NCBI GenBank assembly: GCA_900540855.1
Contig: UQHK01000011.1
Coordinates: 12,422 to 76,421, forward strand
Source of the DNA: an uncultured Collinsella sp.
Lineage (GTDB): Bacteria; Actinomycetota; Coriobacteriia; Coriobacteriales; Coriobacteriaceae
Length of the DNA stretch: 64,000 bases
Direction: 5' to 3'
The notes beneath the pieces are model-generated. The model was not told where the DNA came from, did no database searches, and saw only the letters and a program-made list of their open reading frames with translations. The position numbers and the translations under genes are program-made. Positions 1-8,195 of this stretch are shown in pieces (position 1 is the stretch's first letter; each line of letters begins with the position of its first letter).

Positions 1-1925
1 AGAAGATCCGCGAGGAGCGCGAAAAGGCACGCGCTCAAGAGCTGACGGTCGACACGCCGGCAAGCTTGGATGCGTCCGAGCGCCAGGCGAATATGCTCTT
101 TGGGATTGAACAGGACAACATAGACCGTATGGCCGAGGGCAGTGAGGAACGCGTCCAAGCTCAGGCCGAGTTGGACCAGCGCCGCGCCGCCGCCGATCAG
201 CAATTCGCCGATGCCCGCGCCGAGCTTTCCGATCTGGGCGAATGCACCTGGTACATCCAGGACCGCGGCAATATCGCAAGCTACTCGAGCGTCGAGAGCG
301 ACAGTTCTTCGATCGAGGCCATCGCCACCGTGTTCCCGTTTATCTTCTTTATCGTCGCCGTGCTCATCAGCCTCACCACCGCCACGCGCATGGTCGAGGA
401 GGAGCGCACGCTCATTGGCCTGTACAAGGCGCTCGGCTATTCACGCGGGCGCATCCTGTCCAAATACGTGGACTATGCGCTGTGGGCATGCCTGATTGGC
501 GGCGTGCTCGGCAACGTCATCGGATTCGTGGGCCTGCCGCTGTTCCTGTTTACAGTGTTCGACGACATGTACTCACTGCCCCAGATGCTGCTTTCGTACG
601 ACATCGTGTCCTCAATCGTCTCGGTGGCACTGTTTGCCGTGGGCGTGGTGGGAGCCACGATTATCGCCTGCCGCCACGAGATGGCCGAGACCCCTGCCTC
701 GCTCATGCGCCCCAAGGCTCCGCGCGCCGGTTCGCGCATTCTGCTCGAGCGCATCGGCTTTATCTGGCACCGCATGAGCTTTTTGAACAAGGTGGCAGCG
801 CGTAACCTGTTCCGCTACAAAAAGCGTGCCTTTATGACCATCTTTGGCATTGCGGGCTGCACGGCGCTTGTGATTTGCGGTATGGGCATCCGTGATACGT
901 CGGTCGCGCTGTCGCCCAAGCAGTACGGGCATATCACGCGCTACGACCTGCTGGCGGTTGCCAATTCCGATGATTTTTCGCAGACGTGCGCGGCGCTGGA
1001 TGAGCGCAGCGCAGCCAAGGATTCCAACGTGACCGTGACTTCGACGCTGCCGATTATGACCGACAACGTCACTTTTACCTTTGGCGGCAAGAGCGAGACC
1101 GTGCAGCTGATCGTGGTGCCCGATGATCGCACAAATGACCTGAACGACTACGTGTGTCTGGAGGATGAGTCCAAAGAACCGCTCGCCCTGCGTGACGGAG
1201 ACGTGTATTTGAGCAAGAGCTCTCAGCTGGTGCTGGGGATCAAGCCGGGTGACACGGCTCACGTCCAGGATTCGTCGCTCAATGTTGCCAAGGTCAAAGT
1301 CAGCGACATCTCGCTCAACTATCTAGGCAACACGCTTTACATGACGCAGGGCACCTATGAGCGCGCGTTCGGTCGAAGTGCACGCCTTAACGGCGTCTTT
1401 GTGCTGCTTAAGGGTTCGTCGGCCGACCAGATTGCGTTTAGCAAGAATCTTAAGAGTGACGGTTGGCTTACGATTTCGAGTACGGCCGAGCATTGGGAAA
1501 ACTATGAGGCGAACTTTACGATTATCAATTCGGTCGTGGTGCTCGTGACCTTTATGGCGGCGTGCCTGTCGTTTGTGGTGGTGTTTACGCTGTCTAATAC
1601 GAATATTTCGGAGCGCGAACGCGAGCTGGCGACCATCAAGGTGCTGGGCTTCCGCCGTGGCGAGGTTCACCATTACGTTAACAAGGAGACGTTGATCCTC
1701 ACGGCGATCGGAGCCGCGCTGGGCGTACCGCTGGGCGGCTTGCTGGCCGAGAGTTTTACGTACATTTTGCAGATGCCGTCGCTGTACTTTGACGTCGAGG
1801 TCGAGCCGCTAAGCTACGTGCTCGCCGTGGTGCTTTCCTTTGGCTTTACGTTTATCGTCAACCTCGCCACCAACCGTACCCTCAACAAGATTGACATGGT
1901 CGGTGCCCTCAAGAGTGCCGAGTAA
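1..1925 (+). CDS. FtsX/MacB-type ABC transporter permease (5' end outside window)
   Basis: C-terminal part of a large ABC permease of the FtsX family, probably exporting lipids or peptides or signalling across the membrane with a separate ATPase. The frame is open to base 1, so the start lies upstream; the TTG at 66 is internal. A charged, Ala/Glu-rich coiled coil comes first (through about base 240). Then come three membrane segments of a first FtsX domain, with the typical MVEEERTLIGLYKALGYS cytoplasmic loop. A second FtsX unit follows, with one membrane segment, a large extracytoplasmic domain and three closing helices, including ERERELATIKVLGF. The duplicated-FtsX-with-coiled-coil layout is common in Firmicutes and Coriobacteria. 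The partner ATPase should lie upstream of the window. The substrate cannot be read from the sequence. Confidence 0.88.
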   Translation, partial: KIREEREKARAQELTVDTPASLDASERQANMLFGIEQDNIDRMAEGSEERVQAQAELDQRRAAADQQFADARAELSDLGECTWYIQDRGNIASYSSVESDSSSIEAIATVFPFIFFIVAVLISLTTATRMVEEERTLIGLYKALGYSRGRILSKYVDYALWACLIGGVLGNVIGFVGLPLFLFTVFDDMYSLPQMLLSYDIVSSIVSVALFAVGVVGATIIACRHEMAETPASLMRPKAPRAGSRILLERIGFIWHRMSFLNKVAARNLFRYKKRAFMTIFGIAGCTALVICGMGIRDTSVALSPKQYGHITRYDLLAVANSDDFSQTCAALDERSAAKDSNVTVTSTLPIMTDNVTFTFGGKSETVQLIVVPDDRTNDLNDYVCLEDESKEPLALRDGDVYLSKSSQLVLGIKPGDTAHVQDSSLNVAKVKVSDISLNYLGNTLYMTQGTYERAFGRSARLNGVFVLLKGSSADQIAFSKNLKSDGWLTISSTAEHWENYEANFTIINSVVVLVTFMAACLSFVVVFTLSNTNISERERELATIKVLGFRRGEVHHYVNKETLILTAIGAALGVPLGGLLAESFTYILQMPSLYFDVEVEPLSYVLAVVLSFGFTFIVNLATNRTLNKIDMVGALKSAE

Positions 1926-1960
1926 CCTGCCAAAAAGGGACAGGTTTATTTTGGCAGGTT
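1924..1960. repeat. REP-like palindrome, GGGACAGG family, copy 1
   Basis: Perfect 12-bp arms AACCTGCCAAAA and TTTTGGCAGGTT enclose the core AGGGACAGG. The left arm overlaps the stop codon of the upstream permease gene. Near-identical copies lie at 7912, 9150 and 55381. Confidence 0.85.
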
Positions 1961-1970
1961 TTATCTGGGC

Positions 1971-2003
1971 AAACGCCGGGCACCTACGAGCGACCCGGCG
2001 TTT
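1971..2003 (+). terminator. Terminator hairpin after the permease gene
   Basis: Perfect 10-bp stem AAACGCCGGG/CCCGGCGTTT with a 13-nt loop, followed by a moderately T-rich stretch. It lies 45 bases after the stop codon and directly after the REP-like palindrome. Confidence 0.65.
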
Positions 2004-2093
2004 GTTGCTTTGCTATCTTTTGCCCGCAGGCGTGGATGAGAGGCTCTCTTTAGCCTTCGAGATTGGGCTTGAATGGGTCGTATGCCACAAAAC

Positions 2094-2232
2094 GGGCCTA
2101 TCTACTACGTTTGCTACCACACCCTCGACCATGACAAAGATTATGAAATTAAAACCGCAGGTAGAGGGCTTGTCAATTTTCGGAAAAGGCGGGTATGGTC
2201 GGACCTCTCGAGTTAAACGTAGTAAATGGGCC
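2094..2232. repeat. Long interrupted inverted repeat in a gene-free stretch
   Basis: Arms at 2094-2112 and 2215-2232 (CTACTACGTTT against AAACGTAGTA, flanked by GGGCC) pair almost completely. A nested perfect pair CGACCAT/ATGGTCG lies at 2126 and 2195. T-rich sequence follows the right arm. The gene-free interval 1926-2413 holds this element, the terminator above and the inverted repeat at 2296; no convincing gene was seen there. Confidence 0.6.
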
Positions 2233-2295
2233 TTTTTCTTGGTGTGCGGTCAGTTCAATGCTAATCTCCGTGCCGGATCTGACCCAGTTGTTTGT

Positions 2296-2364
2296 AAGTT
2301 GCGGTGATATACGGACTGTTGGGCGCTTTGGAGCTTCAAAACAGTCCATATTTCACCGCAACTT
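2296..2364. repeat. Inverted repeat of the AAGTTGCGGTGA family, copy 1
   Basis: Two 25-bp arms (2296-2320, 2340-2364) differ at two positions and end in AAGTTGCGGTGA/TCACCGCAACTT. A related element at 3520 lies on the other side of the XRE regulator gene, so the gene is bracketed by the pair. A more distant relative is at 43361. Confidence 0.75.
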
Positions 2365-2413
2365 GGAAGGGGCGGGCGGTGTCGGATGAATGGCGCTGGC
2401 TGGTTGGGGCGGT

Positions 2414-3334
2414 TTAGGCCTGTTTGCGGCACTTCCATTGTTTGCGACACCAGCGCATGAGCGCCTTTACGATGGGAATCGTGATGAGGATGATCCATGC
2501 AGGATGGGGCTGTCCCAAACAGAGCCACATGTAGAGGAACCAAGCGATGGCGGCTGCCGGGTAGATGACCTCGATCAGCTTAGACAGGTGGCGTCGATCG
2601 ATGAAGTCACCAATCGCGTAGTAGACGGGAACCAAAAAGACGAGGAAAAGCCCCATGCCCCATGTGCCGTAGACAATGCCGAGCACCAGATAGGCGAGAG
2701 TGACAAGTGCGGGGAAGGGGAATTTGTTCCATGCACGTCCGACCTTGGTGTGGAAATGCTTGCCATGATGGTCGAGCTTGTCGTGTGCTTCTTTCCAGCT
2801 GGAAAACGTCTCGCCGTCGATGGTGACGGTGCCGTCGTCATTGGTGCGCACGCTATGTCCATCGTCCTCAAGCGTATCGATATGCACGCCGCCCGGTCCC
2901 ACATGCACCTCTTCGCCCTTGCGCTCGTTGGTCACATGGATGCCGCTCCAACCAACATGGACTTCCTCGCCTTTATTGGGATCAATGACGTGGATACCGC
3001 GCGCGAGGGAAATATCGACAAGTGGTTTGTCGCCGCAATCGGCGTGCTCGGCAGAATCCTCAGCTTCGTCAGCCACATCCGCCGTCTCGGTGTCGGCGCT
3101 ACCGTCCTCCAGGTCGTCGGCATCGTTGGCCGCCTCCCCATATAGCAGCTCATCCAGCGACACGCCATACAGCGAGGCGAGCGCAATAAGGTTATCGGTA
3201 TCGGGTGAGGACTCGCTGCGCTCCCATTTACTAACAGCCTGGCGGCTTACGCCCAGCTGGGCAGCAAGCGCCTCCTGAGAAAGCCCGGCAGCCTTGCGGC
3301 GGTCAACGAGCCGCTGTGCCATTGCAAGATCCAT
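2414..3334 (-). CDS. Membrane-anchored XRE-family transcriptional regulator
   Basis: 306-aa protein with a Cro/C1-type helix-turn-helix at about residues 8-62 (GLSQEALAAQLGVSRQAVSKWE). An acidic linker (68-105) follows, then a short duplicated unit with KGEEVHVG twice, near 121-128 and 139-146. Four hydrophobic segments (about 209-228, 229-245, 255-274, 279-296) complete it. XRE regulators with C-terminal membrane segments are common in Firmicutes and Coriobacteria, but the target cannot be named. The start at 3334 is chosen because AAAGGA sits 6 bases before that ATG; an in-frame ATG at 3349 would place this SD inside the gene. It appears monocistronic and is bracketed by two related inverted repeats. 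Confidence 0.85.
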   Translation of the reverse strand: MDLAMAQRLVDRRKAAGLSQEALAAQLGVSRQAVSKWERSESSPDTDNLIALASLYGVSLDELLYGEAANDADDLEDGSADTETADVADEAEDSAEHADCGDKPLVDISLARGIHVIDPNKGEEVHVGWSGIHVTNERKGEEVHVGPGGVHIDTLEDDGHSVRTNDDGTVTIDGETFSSWKEAHDKLDHHGKHFHTKVGRAWNKFPFPALVTLAYLVLGIVYGTWGMGLFLVFLVPVYYAIGDFIDRRHLSKLIEVIYPAAAIAWFLYMWLCLGQPHPAWIILITIPIVKALMRWCRKQWKCRKQA

Positions 3335-3519
3335 AGCAGTTCCTTTCATGTAGTGACCGTAATCGAATGAGCCGAGTATGCCGAGAACAACCGGTAGCGA
3401 CCACCATTTCTAGTTAGAATCTGCTCCGACCCTACCGCAACTACCGGTAGCAACCCCTAACGACCAGCCATTTTAGGACAAATGCCAGTGCAAGTAGCAG
3501 CCAAGAGTCCCCACTCAGT

Positions 3520-3588
3520 AAGTTACGGTGGAATAGTTTCTAGATTCAGCCATTTGCGGGCTAAGCGGGAACTATTTCACCGCAACTT
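3520..3588. repeat. Inverted repeat of the AAGTTGCGGTGA family, copy 2
   Basis: Arms of about 20 bp (3520-3540 and 3569-3588; AAGTTACGGTGGAATAGTT against AACTATTTCACCGCAACTT) with a 28-nt loop. The outer sequence matches the element at 2296. The gene-free stretch 3335-3768 holds this element and the hairpin at 3649, plus presumably the regulator's promoter. Confidence 0.75.
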
Positions 3589-3648
3589 AATTTCAGACCA
3601 GGCACCCGCAGCAAGAAGACGAATAGCCCCGGCGAGTATGTAAACGAA

Positions 3649-3745
3649 GGGCCCTCCGAACCCGCCCGACGATTTCGATTGGCGACCTTTGACGGAGTCA
3701 AGGGAGGAGCCAAATCGAAATACGTCGGGCGGGGTCGGAGGGCCC
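3649..3745 (-). terminator. Long hairpin downstream of pfkA
   Basis: Arms of about 35 nt (3649-3683 and 3709-3745) pair with few mismatches: GGGCCCTCCGA against TCGGAGGGCCC outside, CGCCCGACG against CGTCGGGCG, then an AT-rich inner part. It lies 23 bases past the pfkA stop and could terminate that transcript. Its length and lack of a clear T tract are more like a palindromic repeat. Confidence 0.5.
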
Positions 3746-3768
3746 GATGGGATGGATTTCGGCCGAGG

Positions 3769-4848
3769 CTATTCGTCGCCGAAGCTGATGCCCAACGCTT
3801 TGGCCTCGCGCATCAGATCGCTCTGGGGATCGACGTACTTGAGCTTGCCGGCGACATCCTCGAGCGGCATATGGCACATCTTGCCGTCGCGCAGGGCAAT
3901 CATGTAGCCAAACTCGCCGCGCAGGCAGCCGAGCGCTGCCTCGACACCGCACTGGGTCGCAAAGATGCGGTCCTGGGCGTCGGGCTGACCGCCGCGCTGC
4001 GTGTGGCCGGGGATGGCGACGCGGGTCTCGCGACCGGTCTTGGCCTCAATCTCCTTGGCAATGTCGTAGACGATCGACGGGCTTGTGCGCTCGGCGAGCT
4101 TCTTCTTGTACTCCTTCTTGGACAGAGCCGCGTCCTCCTTGGAGATAGCGCCCTCGGCGACGGCCACGATGGTAAAGCGGCTGCCGGTCTCCATGCGATG
4201 TTCGATGGTCTTGATGACGTTATCCATGTCGTAGGGGATCTCGGGAATCAAGATGACATCCGCGCCGCCCGCGACGCCGGCATACAGCGGGATCCAGCCA
4301 ACCTTGTGGCCCATGATCTCGATGACAAACACGCGTCCATGGCTCGAAGCGGTGGTGTGGATGTCGTCGATACACTTGGTGGCGACGTCGATGGCGCTTG
4401 TAAAACCAAACGTCAGCTCGGTGCCCCAGGTGTCGTTATCGATGGTCTTGGGCAGGGCGATAACGTTGAGGCCCTCTTCGCGCAGGCGGTTGGCGGTCTT
4501 GGTGGAGCCGTTACCGCCCAGCATAAACAGGCAGTCGAGCTGCAACTTGTGATAGGTGTGGACCATCGCGGGCACCTTCTCGACGCCGTCGGCCTCGGGA
4601 GTATCCAGGCGCTTGAACGGCGTACGGCTCGTGCCCAGGATGGTGCCGCCGCGGGTGAGGATACCGCTAAAATCGGCGGGCGTCATGACGCGGAACCTGC
4701 TGTAGATAAGGCCCTGGTAGCCGTCCTCAAAACCGTAGATCTCGATAGGCTCTTCGCTATTGGTCATGAGTGTTTTGACGATGCCGCGCATGGTGGCGTT
4801 GAGCGCCTGGCAGTCGCCGCCACTGGTAAGAAGACCGATCCTGAGCAT
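3769..4848 (-). CDS. pfkA: 6-phosphofructokinase, atypical donor-site residues
   Basis: 359-aa phosphofructokinase converting fructose 6-phosphate to fructose 1,6-bisphosphate in glycolysis. Recognisable motifs are the N-terminal LLTSGGDCQALN, GGNGSTKTANRL, LPKTIDNDTWGTE (catalytic TIDND), EIMGHKVGW and IPGHTQRGG. Compared with E. coli PfkA, the Mg-binding GGDGS has become GGNGS, and Gly124 in LPGTIDND is Lys. Lys at this position is typical of PPi-dependent enzymes, while the Gly of GGNG is typical of ATP enzymes. Donor specificity therefore cannot be assigned. Length is between bacterial PfkA (320) and longer forms. The gene stands alone; a terminator of the gene upstream on this strand lies at 4887-4919. 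Confidence 0.93.
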   Translation of the reverse strand: MLRIGLLTSGGDCQALNATMRGIVKTLMTNSEEPIEIYGFEDGYQGLIYSRFRVMTPADFSGILTRGGTILGTSRTPFKRLDTPEADGVEKVPAMVHTYHKLQLDCLFMLGGNGSTKTANRLREEGLNVIALPKTIDNDTWGTELTFGFTSAIDVATKCIDDIHTTASSHGRVFVIEIMGHKVGWIPLYAGVAGGADVILIPEIPYDMDNVIKTIEHRMETGSRFTIVAVAEGAISKEDAALSKKEYKKKLAERTSPSIVYDIAKEIEAKTGRETRVAIPGHTQRGGQPDAQDRIFATQCGVEAALGCLRGEFGYMIALRDGKMCHMPLEDVAGKLKYVDPQSDLMREAKALGISFGDE

Positions 4849-4886
4849 GATGAATCCTTCCGGGCAAGTTATAACATGCGCATAAG

Positions 4887-4919
4887 TTTACCCCCGCACA
4901 CTGTTGATACGGGGGTAAA
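4887..4919 (-). terminator. Terminator of the Ntn hydrolase gene
   Basis: Perfect 10-bp stem TTTACCCCCG/CGGGGGTAAA with a 13-nt loop, between the Ntn hydrolase stop (4989) and the pfkA start (4848). It would end the former transcript; the pfkA promoter must lie in the remaining 40 bases or overlap it. Confidence 0.65.
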
Positions 4920-4988
4920 ACGTGTTAGCTCAAGCGTATAGAAATGTAAGCAACGTCAGGCGAGCGTAAGGTCGACGGGCCTGGCTCC

Positions 4989-6074
4989 TTACAACGCGAA
5001 GGCGTCGACGTCGCCCCAATGGCGGCGCAGCGTGATGGCGGCAGCGGGCTCGGTGTTGTCAAAGACGACCGACCACTGCGTGTTGCTGGTGATGTCTTCC
5101 GGATTGGGCTCTTGCGCTGCAGCGCGTAGGGCCTTCCAAGCGACTGCCTCGTCTTGGGCGCCGGCATGGGCGTCGAGGACATCGGCGATTGCGACGGCGC
5201 GCTCTTTACCATGGCCCAGCTCGCCATTCTTTTGGTTGGGCAGCACTTCGTCGCCATAGCAGGCGTAGAAGTTCGTAACCTGGCGTACAGGAGTCGCTTT
5301 GAAAGCGCGGTCCGGAACGCGCGGATCCCACTCTACTACGCGCGCGTCACCGGCGGCGTCGTTGATAAAGAAGTGGTAGTCGCGTCCGGCCATGGCGTGC
5401 ATGTCGTAGGCAGAAAGCAGGTCGACAGCTTCTTGCGTGGTGGCCGCGCGGTCGAGCACCAGGCGGATGGCGAGCGAGGTATTGATGACGGGGCGCTGCG
5501 TGTCCTGGTCACAGGGTTTGGAATCCAGGGTGAGCACGGCAATGGACACGCCACATTCGTTGACGCCGTCGAGCTGGGCAAACGGGCCCATCAACGCCGC
5601 AGCGCGTCCGCCGACGGAGTCAAGCGGAGTGTTATCGCCCAGGTTGTTAAGGGCGGCAAACCCGATAGAGGCATAGCCGCCGCGTGGGTGATTGCGCACC
5701 AGCAGCGCCGAGGTGTCGTCCTTAAAGTCGTAATTGCGACCGGTGCGCACGCGGCCTTCGGCATCTACGGCGACAAAAGCGCTGCAGGCAAACTGGGGCG
5801 CCTGGACATGTGCCGGCACACCGGGCAGCACCTGTGCCACCACGGCATCGATGTATGCCTGGTCATCGCGCACGCCAGCGGCGATGATGCGATCAAGATC
5901 GTAGTCGTAGGCAATGTCGATTGCGTACAGGTCATAGCCATCCGCGTAGCCGGTCAAGCGTTTGAGTGACGCGGCGGACTTGATTTGTTTGTGATAAACG
6001 ATGCCGGTGGCAGCGGCAAGGCCGACGGCGACTCCCGCGACACCGCAGGCGATGGCAATGCTACGTGGCTTCAT
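4989..6074 (-). CDS. Membrane-anchored choloylglycine-hydrolase-like Ntn amidase
   Basis: 361-aa protein of the linear amide C-N hydrolase (choloylglycine hydrolase/penicillin V acylase-like) superfamily. Residues 5-27 form an uncleaved-looking signal anchor, so the enzyme domain should face outside. The catalytic domain appears to begin at Cys97 (FACSAFVAVD), followed by RTGRNYDF with Arg113 and Asp116; this matches the C...GRNxDF signature in which Cys becomes N-terminal after processing. NTQWSVVFDNT near the C-terminus is the usual family motif. The extra ~96 residues before Cys97 would need to be removed for an Ntn mechanism, as in secreted members. Substrate is unknown: conjugated bile acids, N-acyl amino acids or N-acyl lipids are all possible. 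Monocistronic, divergent from the M18 peptidase. Confidence 0.8.
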   Translation of the reverse strand: MKPRSIAIACGVAGVAVGLAAATGIVYHKQIKSAASLKRLTGYADGYDLYAIDIAYDYDLDRIIAAGVRDDQAYIDAVVAQVLPGVPAHVQAPQFACSAFVAVDAEGRVRTGRNYDFKDDTSALLVRNHPRGGYASIGFAALNNLGDNTPLDSVGGRAAALMGPFAQLDGVNECGVSIAVLTLDSKPCDQDTQRPVINTSLAIRLVLDRAATTQEAVDLLSAYDMHAMAGRDYHFFINDAAGDARVVEWDPRVPDRAFKATPVRQVTNFYACYGDEVLPNQKNGELGHGKERAVAIADVLDAHAGAQDEAVAWKALRAAAQEPNPEDITSNTQWSVVFDNTEPAAAITLRRHWGDVDAFAL

Positions 6075-6235
6075 GACGGCTCCTCTCGTCCTGTTAGCGC
6101 AATTGTCGCAAAGGGAGCGCGGGCATGATGGCTCAACTTGGTGAGCGGCGCGGAATTAAGCATGGAATGAAGAGTGCGGCATGGGCGTGGCGGGGTATGC
6201 TGGAAGAGACCATCAACCCAGTGAAAGGGGAGAGC

Positions 6236-7621
6236 ATGACGGATCAGGAAACGCCCGAGCGCGCGCATGTGACGGCCGACGATACCGAGGCCGCCAACGA
6301 CCTTATCGACTTTATCGAGGCATGCCCCAGCATGTTTCATACGGCGGCGACCATTATGGCCGAGCTCGACGAGGCGGGCTTTACCTACCTGCCCGAGAAC
6401 GCGGCGTGGGACATCGAGCCGGGCGGGCGTTATTACACGCAGCGCAACACCTCGAGCGTTGTTGCCTTTAAGGTGGGCGAGGACCTGGCCGCGACGTGGG
6501 GCGAGGACGGCGTTGCCGGTGACTATCATTTTCAGCTTACAGCGTCGCACAGCGATTCTCCGACGTTTAAGGTCAAGGCCGTGCCCGAGCTCGACGGCGC
6601 GGGCGAGACGCTGCGCCTGAACACCGAGGCCTACGGCGGCATGATCGACTACACCTGGTTCGATCGCCCGCTGGCACTCGCGGGCCGCGTGCTGGTGCGC
6701 GAGGGCGACCGCATTGAGAGCCGCCTGCTTGCCACCGAGCGCGAAGTCGGGATCATCCCGAGCCTTGCCATCCATATGAACCGTGGCGTTAACGAGGGCT
6801 TTGCCCCCAACCGATCTGTCGACCTTTGCCCGCTCATCAGCGCTGGTGACCTTAAGCAGGGCGACTTTGACGCCCTGATTGCCGACGAGCTGGATGTTGA
6901 GCCCGAGCAGATTCTGGGCCGCGATTTGTTCCTGGTCAACCGCCAGGATGCGCGCATTTGGGGCTGGGCCGACGAGTTTATCTCGACGCCCAAGCTCGAC
7001 GACCTGGCCTGCGCCTACACCTCGCTGCAGGCATTTTTGGGTGCTGAGAACGCGCACGACGTTTCGGTCTTCTGCTGCTTTGATAACGAGGAGGTTGGCT
7101 CCGAGACCAAGCAGGGAGCCATGTCGACGTTCTTGGCCGATGCGCTGCGCCGCATCAACGGATCGCTGGGCTTTGACGACGAGTCGTACCACCGTGCGCT
7201 TGCCGCTTCGATGCTTGTGAGCTGCGACAACGCGCATGCCGTACACCCCAACCACGCCGAGAAGTGCGACGCCCGCAACCAGGTTGTACTCAACGGCGGC
7301 ATCGTCATCAAGGAGGCTGCCAACCAGCACTACTGCACCGATGCCTTTAGCCGCGCGGTGTTCCAGGCTATTTGCGATGACGCCGACGTACCCACGCAGG
7401 CCTTCGCCAACAGGAGCGATATGGCCGGCGGCTCCACCCTGGGCAACCTGTCGAACATGCAGGCGAGTATGCACGCTGTGGACGTGGGCCTGCCGCAGCT
7501 GGCCATGCACTCGAGCTACGAGACCGGCGGCGTACGCGACGTGATGTACGCCATCCGCGCCCTCACCGCCTTCTACGAGCGCAACCTAACCATCAACGGC
7601 GCCGAAAGCGTGGAGCTCTAA
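6236..7621 (+). CDS. M18-family metalloaminopeptidase
   Basis: 461-aa cytoplasmic aminopeptidase of peptidase family M18 (aspartyl/broad-specificity, ApeB-like), removing N-terminal residues from peptides with two zinc ions. Ligand motifs are visible: TASHSDSPTFKVK (His), KLDDLA (bridging Asp), FDNEEVGSETKQGA (Glu pair), SCDNAHAVHPN (Asp) and LAMHSSYETGG (last His). Length is as expected for the family. The start at 6236 is chosen because AAAGGGGAG lies 4 bases upstream; the frame is open further upstream to an ATG at 6125, but that part shows no family similarity. The next small gene starts directly on the stop codon, suggesting translational coupling. Confidence 0.94.
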   Translation: MTDQETPERAHVTADDTEAANDLIDFIEACPSMFHTAATIMAELDEAGFTYLPENAAWDIEPGGRYYTQRNTSSVVAFKVGEDLAATWGEDGVAGDYHFQLTASHSDSPTFKVKAVPELDGAGETLRLNTEAYGGMIDYTWFDRPLALAGRVLVREGDRIESRLLATEREVGIIPSLAIHMNRGVNEGFAPNRSVDLCPLISAGDLKQGDFDALIADELDVEPEQILGRDLFLVNRQDARIWGWADEFISTPKLDDLACAYTSLQAFLGAENAHDVSVFCCFDNEEVGSETKQGAMSTFLADALRRINGSLGFDDESYHRALAASMLVSCDNAHAVHPNHAEKCDARNQVVLNGGIVIKEAANQHYCTDAFSRAVFQAICDDADVPTQAFANRSDMAGGSTLGNLSNMQASMHAVDVGLPQLAMHSSYETGGVRDVMYAIRALTAFYERNLTINGAESVEL

Positions 7622-7804
7622 ATGCGAGCCGAAGAAATGAAGGCCGAGCGTGGGGCTCAGCTTATTGATCGGGATTTACAGCTGTTCGTCGCCGCTTGCC
7701 ATGAGTCAGGGGTCGACGTGTCCAAGGCGCGACCAACGAGTGCTGAAGAACTCAAGCGTAACGCCTATTCGGACCGCTATGACGAGGAGGCGGACTGGCT
7801 CTAA
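7622..7804 (+). CDS. Small hypothetical protein downstream of the M18 peptidase
   Basis: 60-aa charged protein whose ATG follows the TAA of the peptidase gene with no gap (TAAATG). It is hydrophilic, with an acidic C-terminus (RYDEEADWL) and no membrane segment or known motif that I recognise. Its own SD is weak, so translation would depend on coupling. It may be a genuine small protein or a fortuitous frame; coding-like composition and the tight junction slightly favour a gene. Confidence 0.4.
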   Translation: MRAEEMKAERGAQLIDRDLQLFVAACHESGVDVSKARPTSAEELKRNAYSDRYDEEADWL

Positions 7805-7894
7805 TAAGCGAAGTGTCGAAAACGCTAGATGTATGTTTGATATCACTTTGGCGAGAGTGTCGCAGACAGAACTACCGGTATGGCGCAAGCCAAC

Positions 7895-7912
7895 CTGACC
7901 CCATTGCACCAA
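7895..7912. repeat. Half element of the TTGGTGCAATGGGGTCAG repeat
   Basis: The reverse complement of this 18-mer, TTGGTGCAATGGGGTCAG, occurs with one mismatch at 52754-52771. Here it abuts the GGGACAGG-type palindrome at 7912, making a composite. Confidence 0.6.
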
Positions 7913-7948
7913 ACCTACCAAAAAGGGACAGGTTTATTTTGGCAGGTT
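7912..7948. repeat. REP-like palindrome, GGGACAGG family, copy 2
   Basis: AACCTACCAAAA/TTTTGGCAGGTT arms with the AGGGACAGG core; one arm base differs from copy 1. Similarity to copy 1 extends beyond the palindrome (TTATCTGGGCAAA). The gene-free stretch 7805-8195 holds this copy, the half element before it and the hairpins at 8049 and 8166. Confidence 0.85.
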
Positions 7949-8048
7949 TTATCTGGGCAAATGCCACAACGCCAACGGCAAGACGGAACTGCTAAGGCTT
8001 GCAGATGAAGCCGACGCCAGCGAAACGCCGCAGGTAGAGCGCACGCCA

Positions 8049-8153
8049 GCGAGAGCCCGCCGTTTGAGCCAAGGTGCCGTGAAATGAAAAGGCGCTGACC
8101 TTCTGGTCGCGCCTTTGAAATTGAGCGGCAGATTGGCCAAACGGCGGGCTCGC
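8049..8153. repeat. Nested inverted repeat
   Basis: Outer arms GCGAGAGCCCGCCGTTTG (8049-8066) and CAAACGGCGGGCTCGC (8138-8153) pair apart from a 2-base bulge. A second strong hairpin, AAAGGCGC-T-GACC against GGTCGCGCCTTT (8088-8116), sits inside. The shape is that of a REP/BIME-like structured repeat. Confidence 0.6.
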
Positions 8154-8165
8154 AGCGTCGAGGGG

Positions 8166-8191
8166 TTCCGGCGTTTGGTAAAACGCCGGAA
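8166..8191 (-). terminator. Hairpin after the D-2-hydroxyacid dehydrogenase gene
   Basis: Perfect 11-bp stem TTCCGGCGTTT/AAACGCCGGAA with a GGTA-type tetraloop, 4 bases past the stop codon. No T tract follows on the minus strand, so its efficiency as an intrinsic terminator is uncertain. Confidence 0.5.
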
Positions 8192-8195
8192 CAAG

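Noticed and set aside
6071..7510. 479-codon minus-strand frame opposite the M18 peptidase gene
   Set aside because: Antisense shadow of a gene with intact zinc-site motifs.
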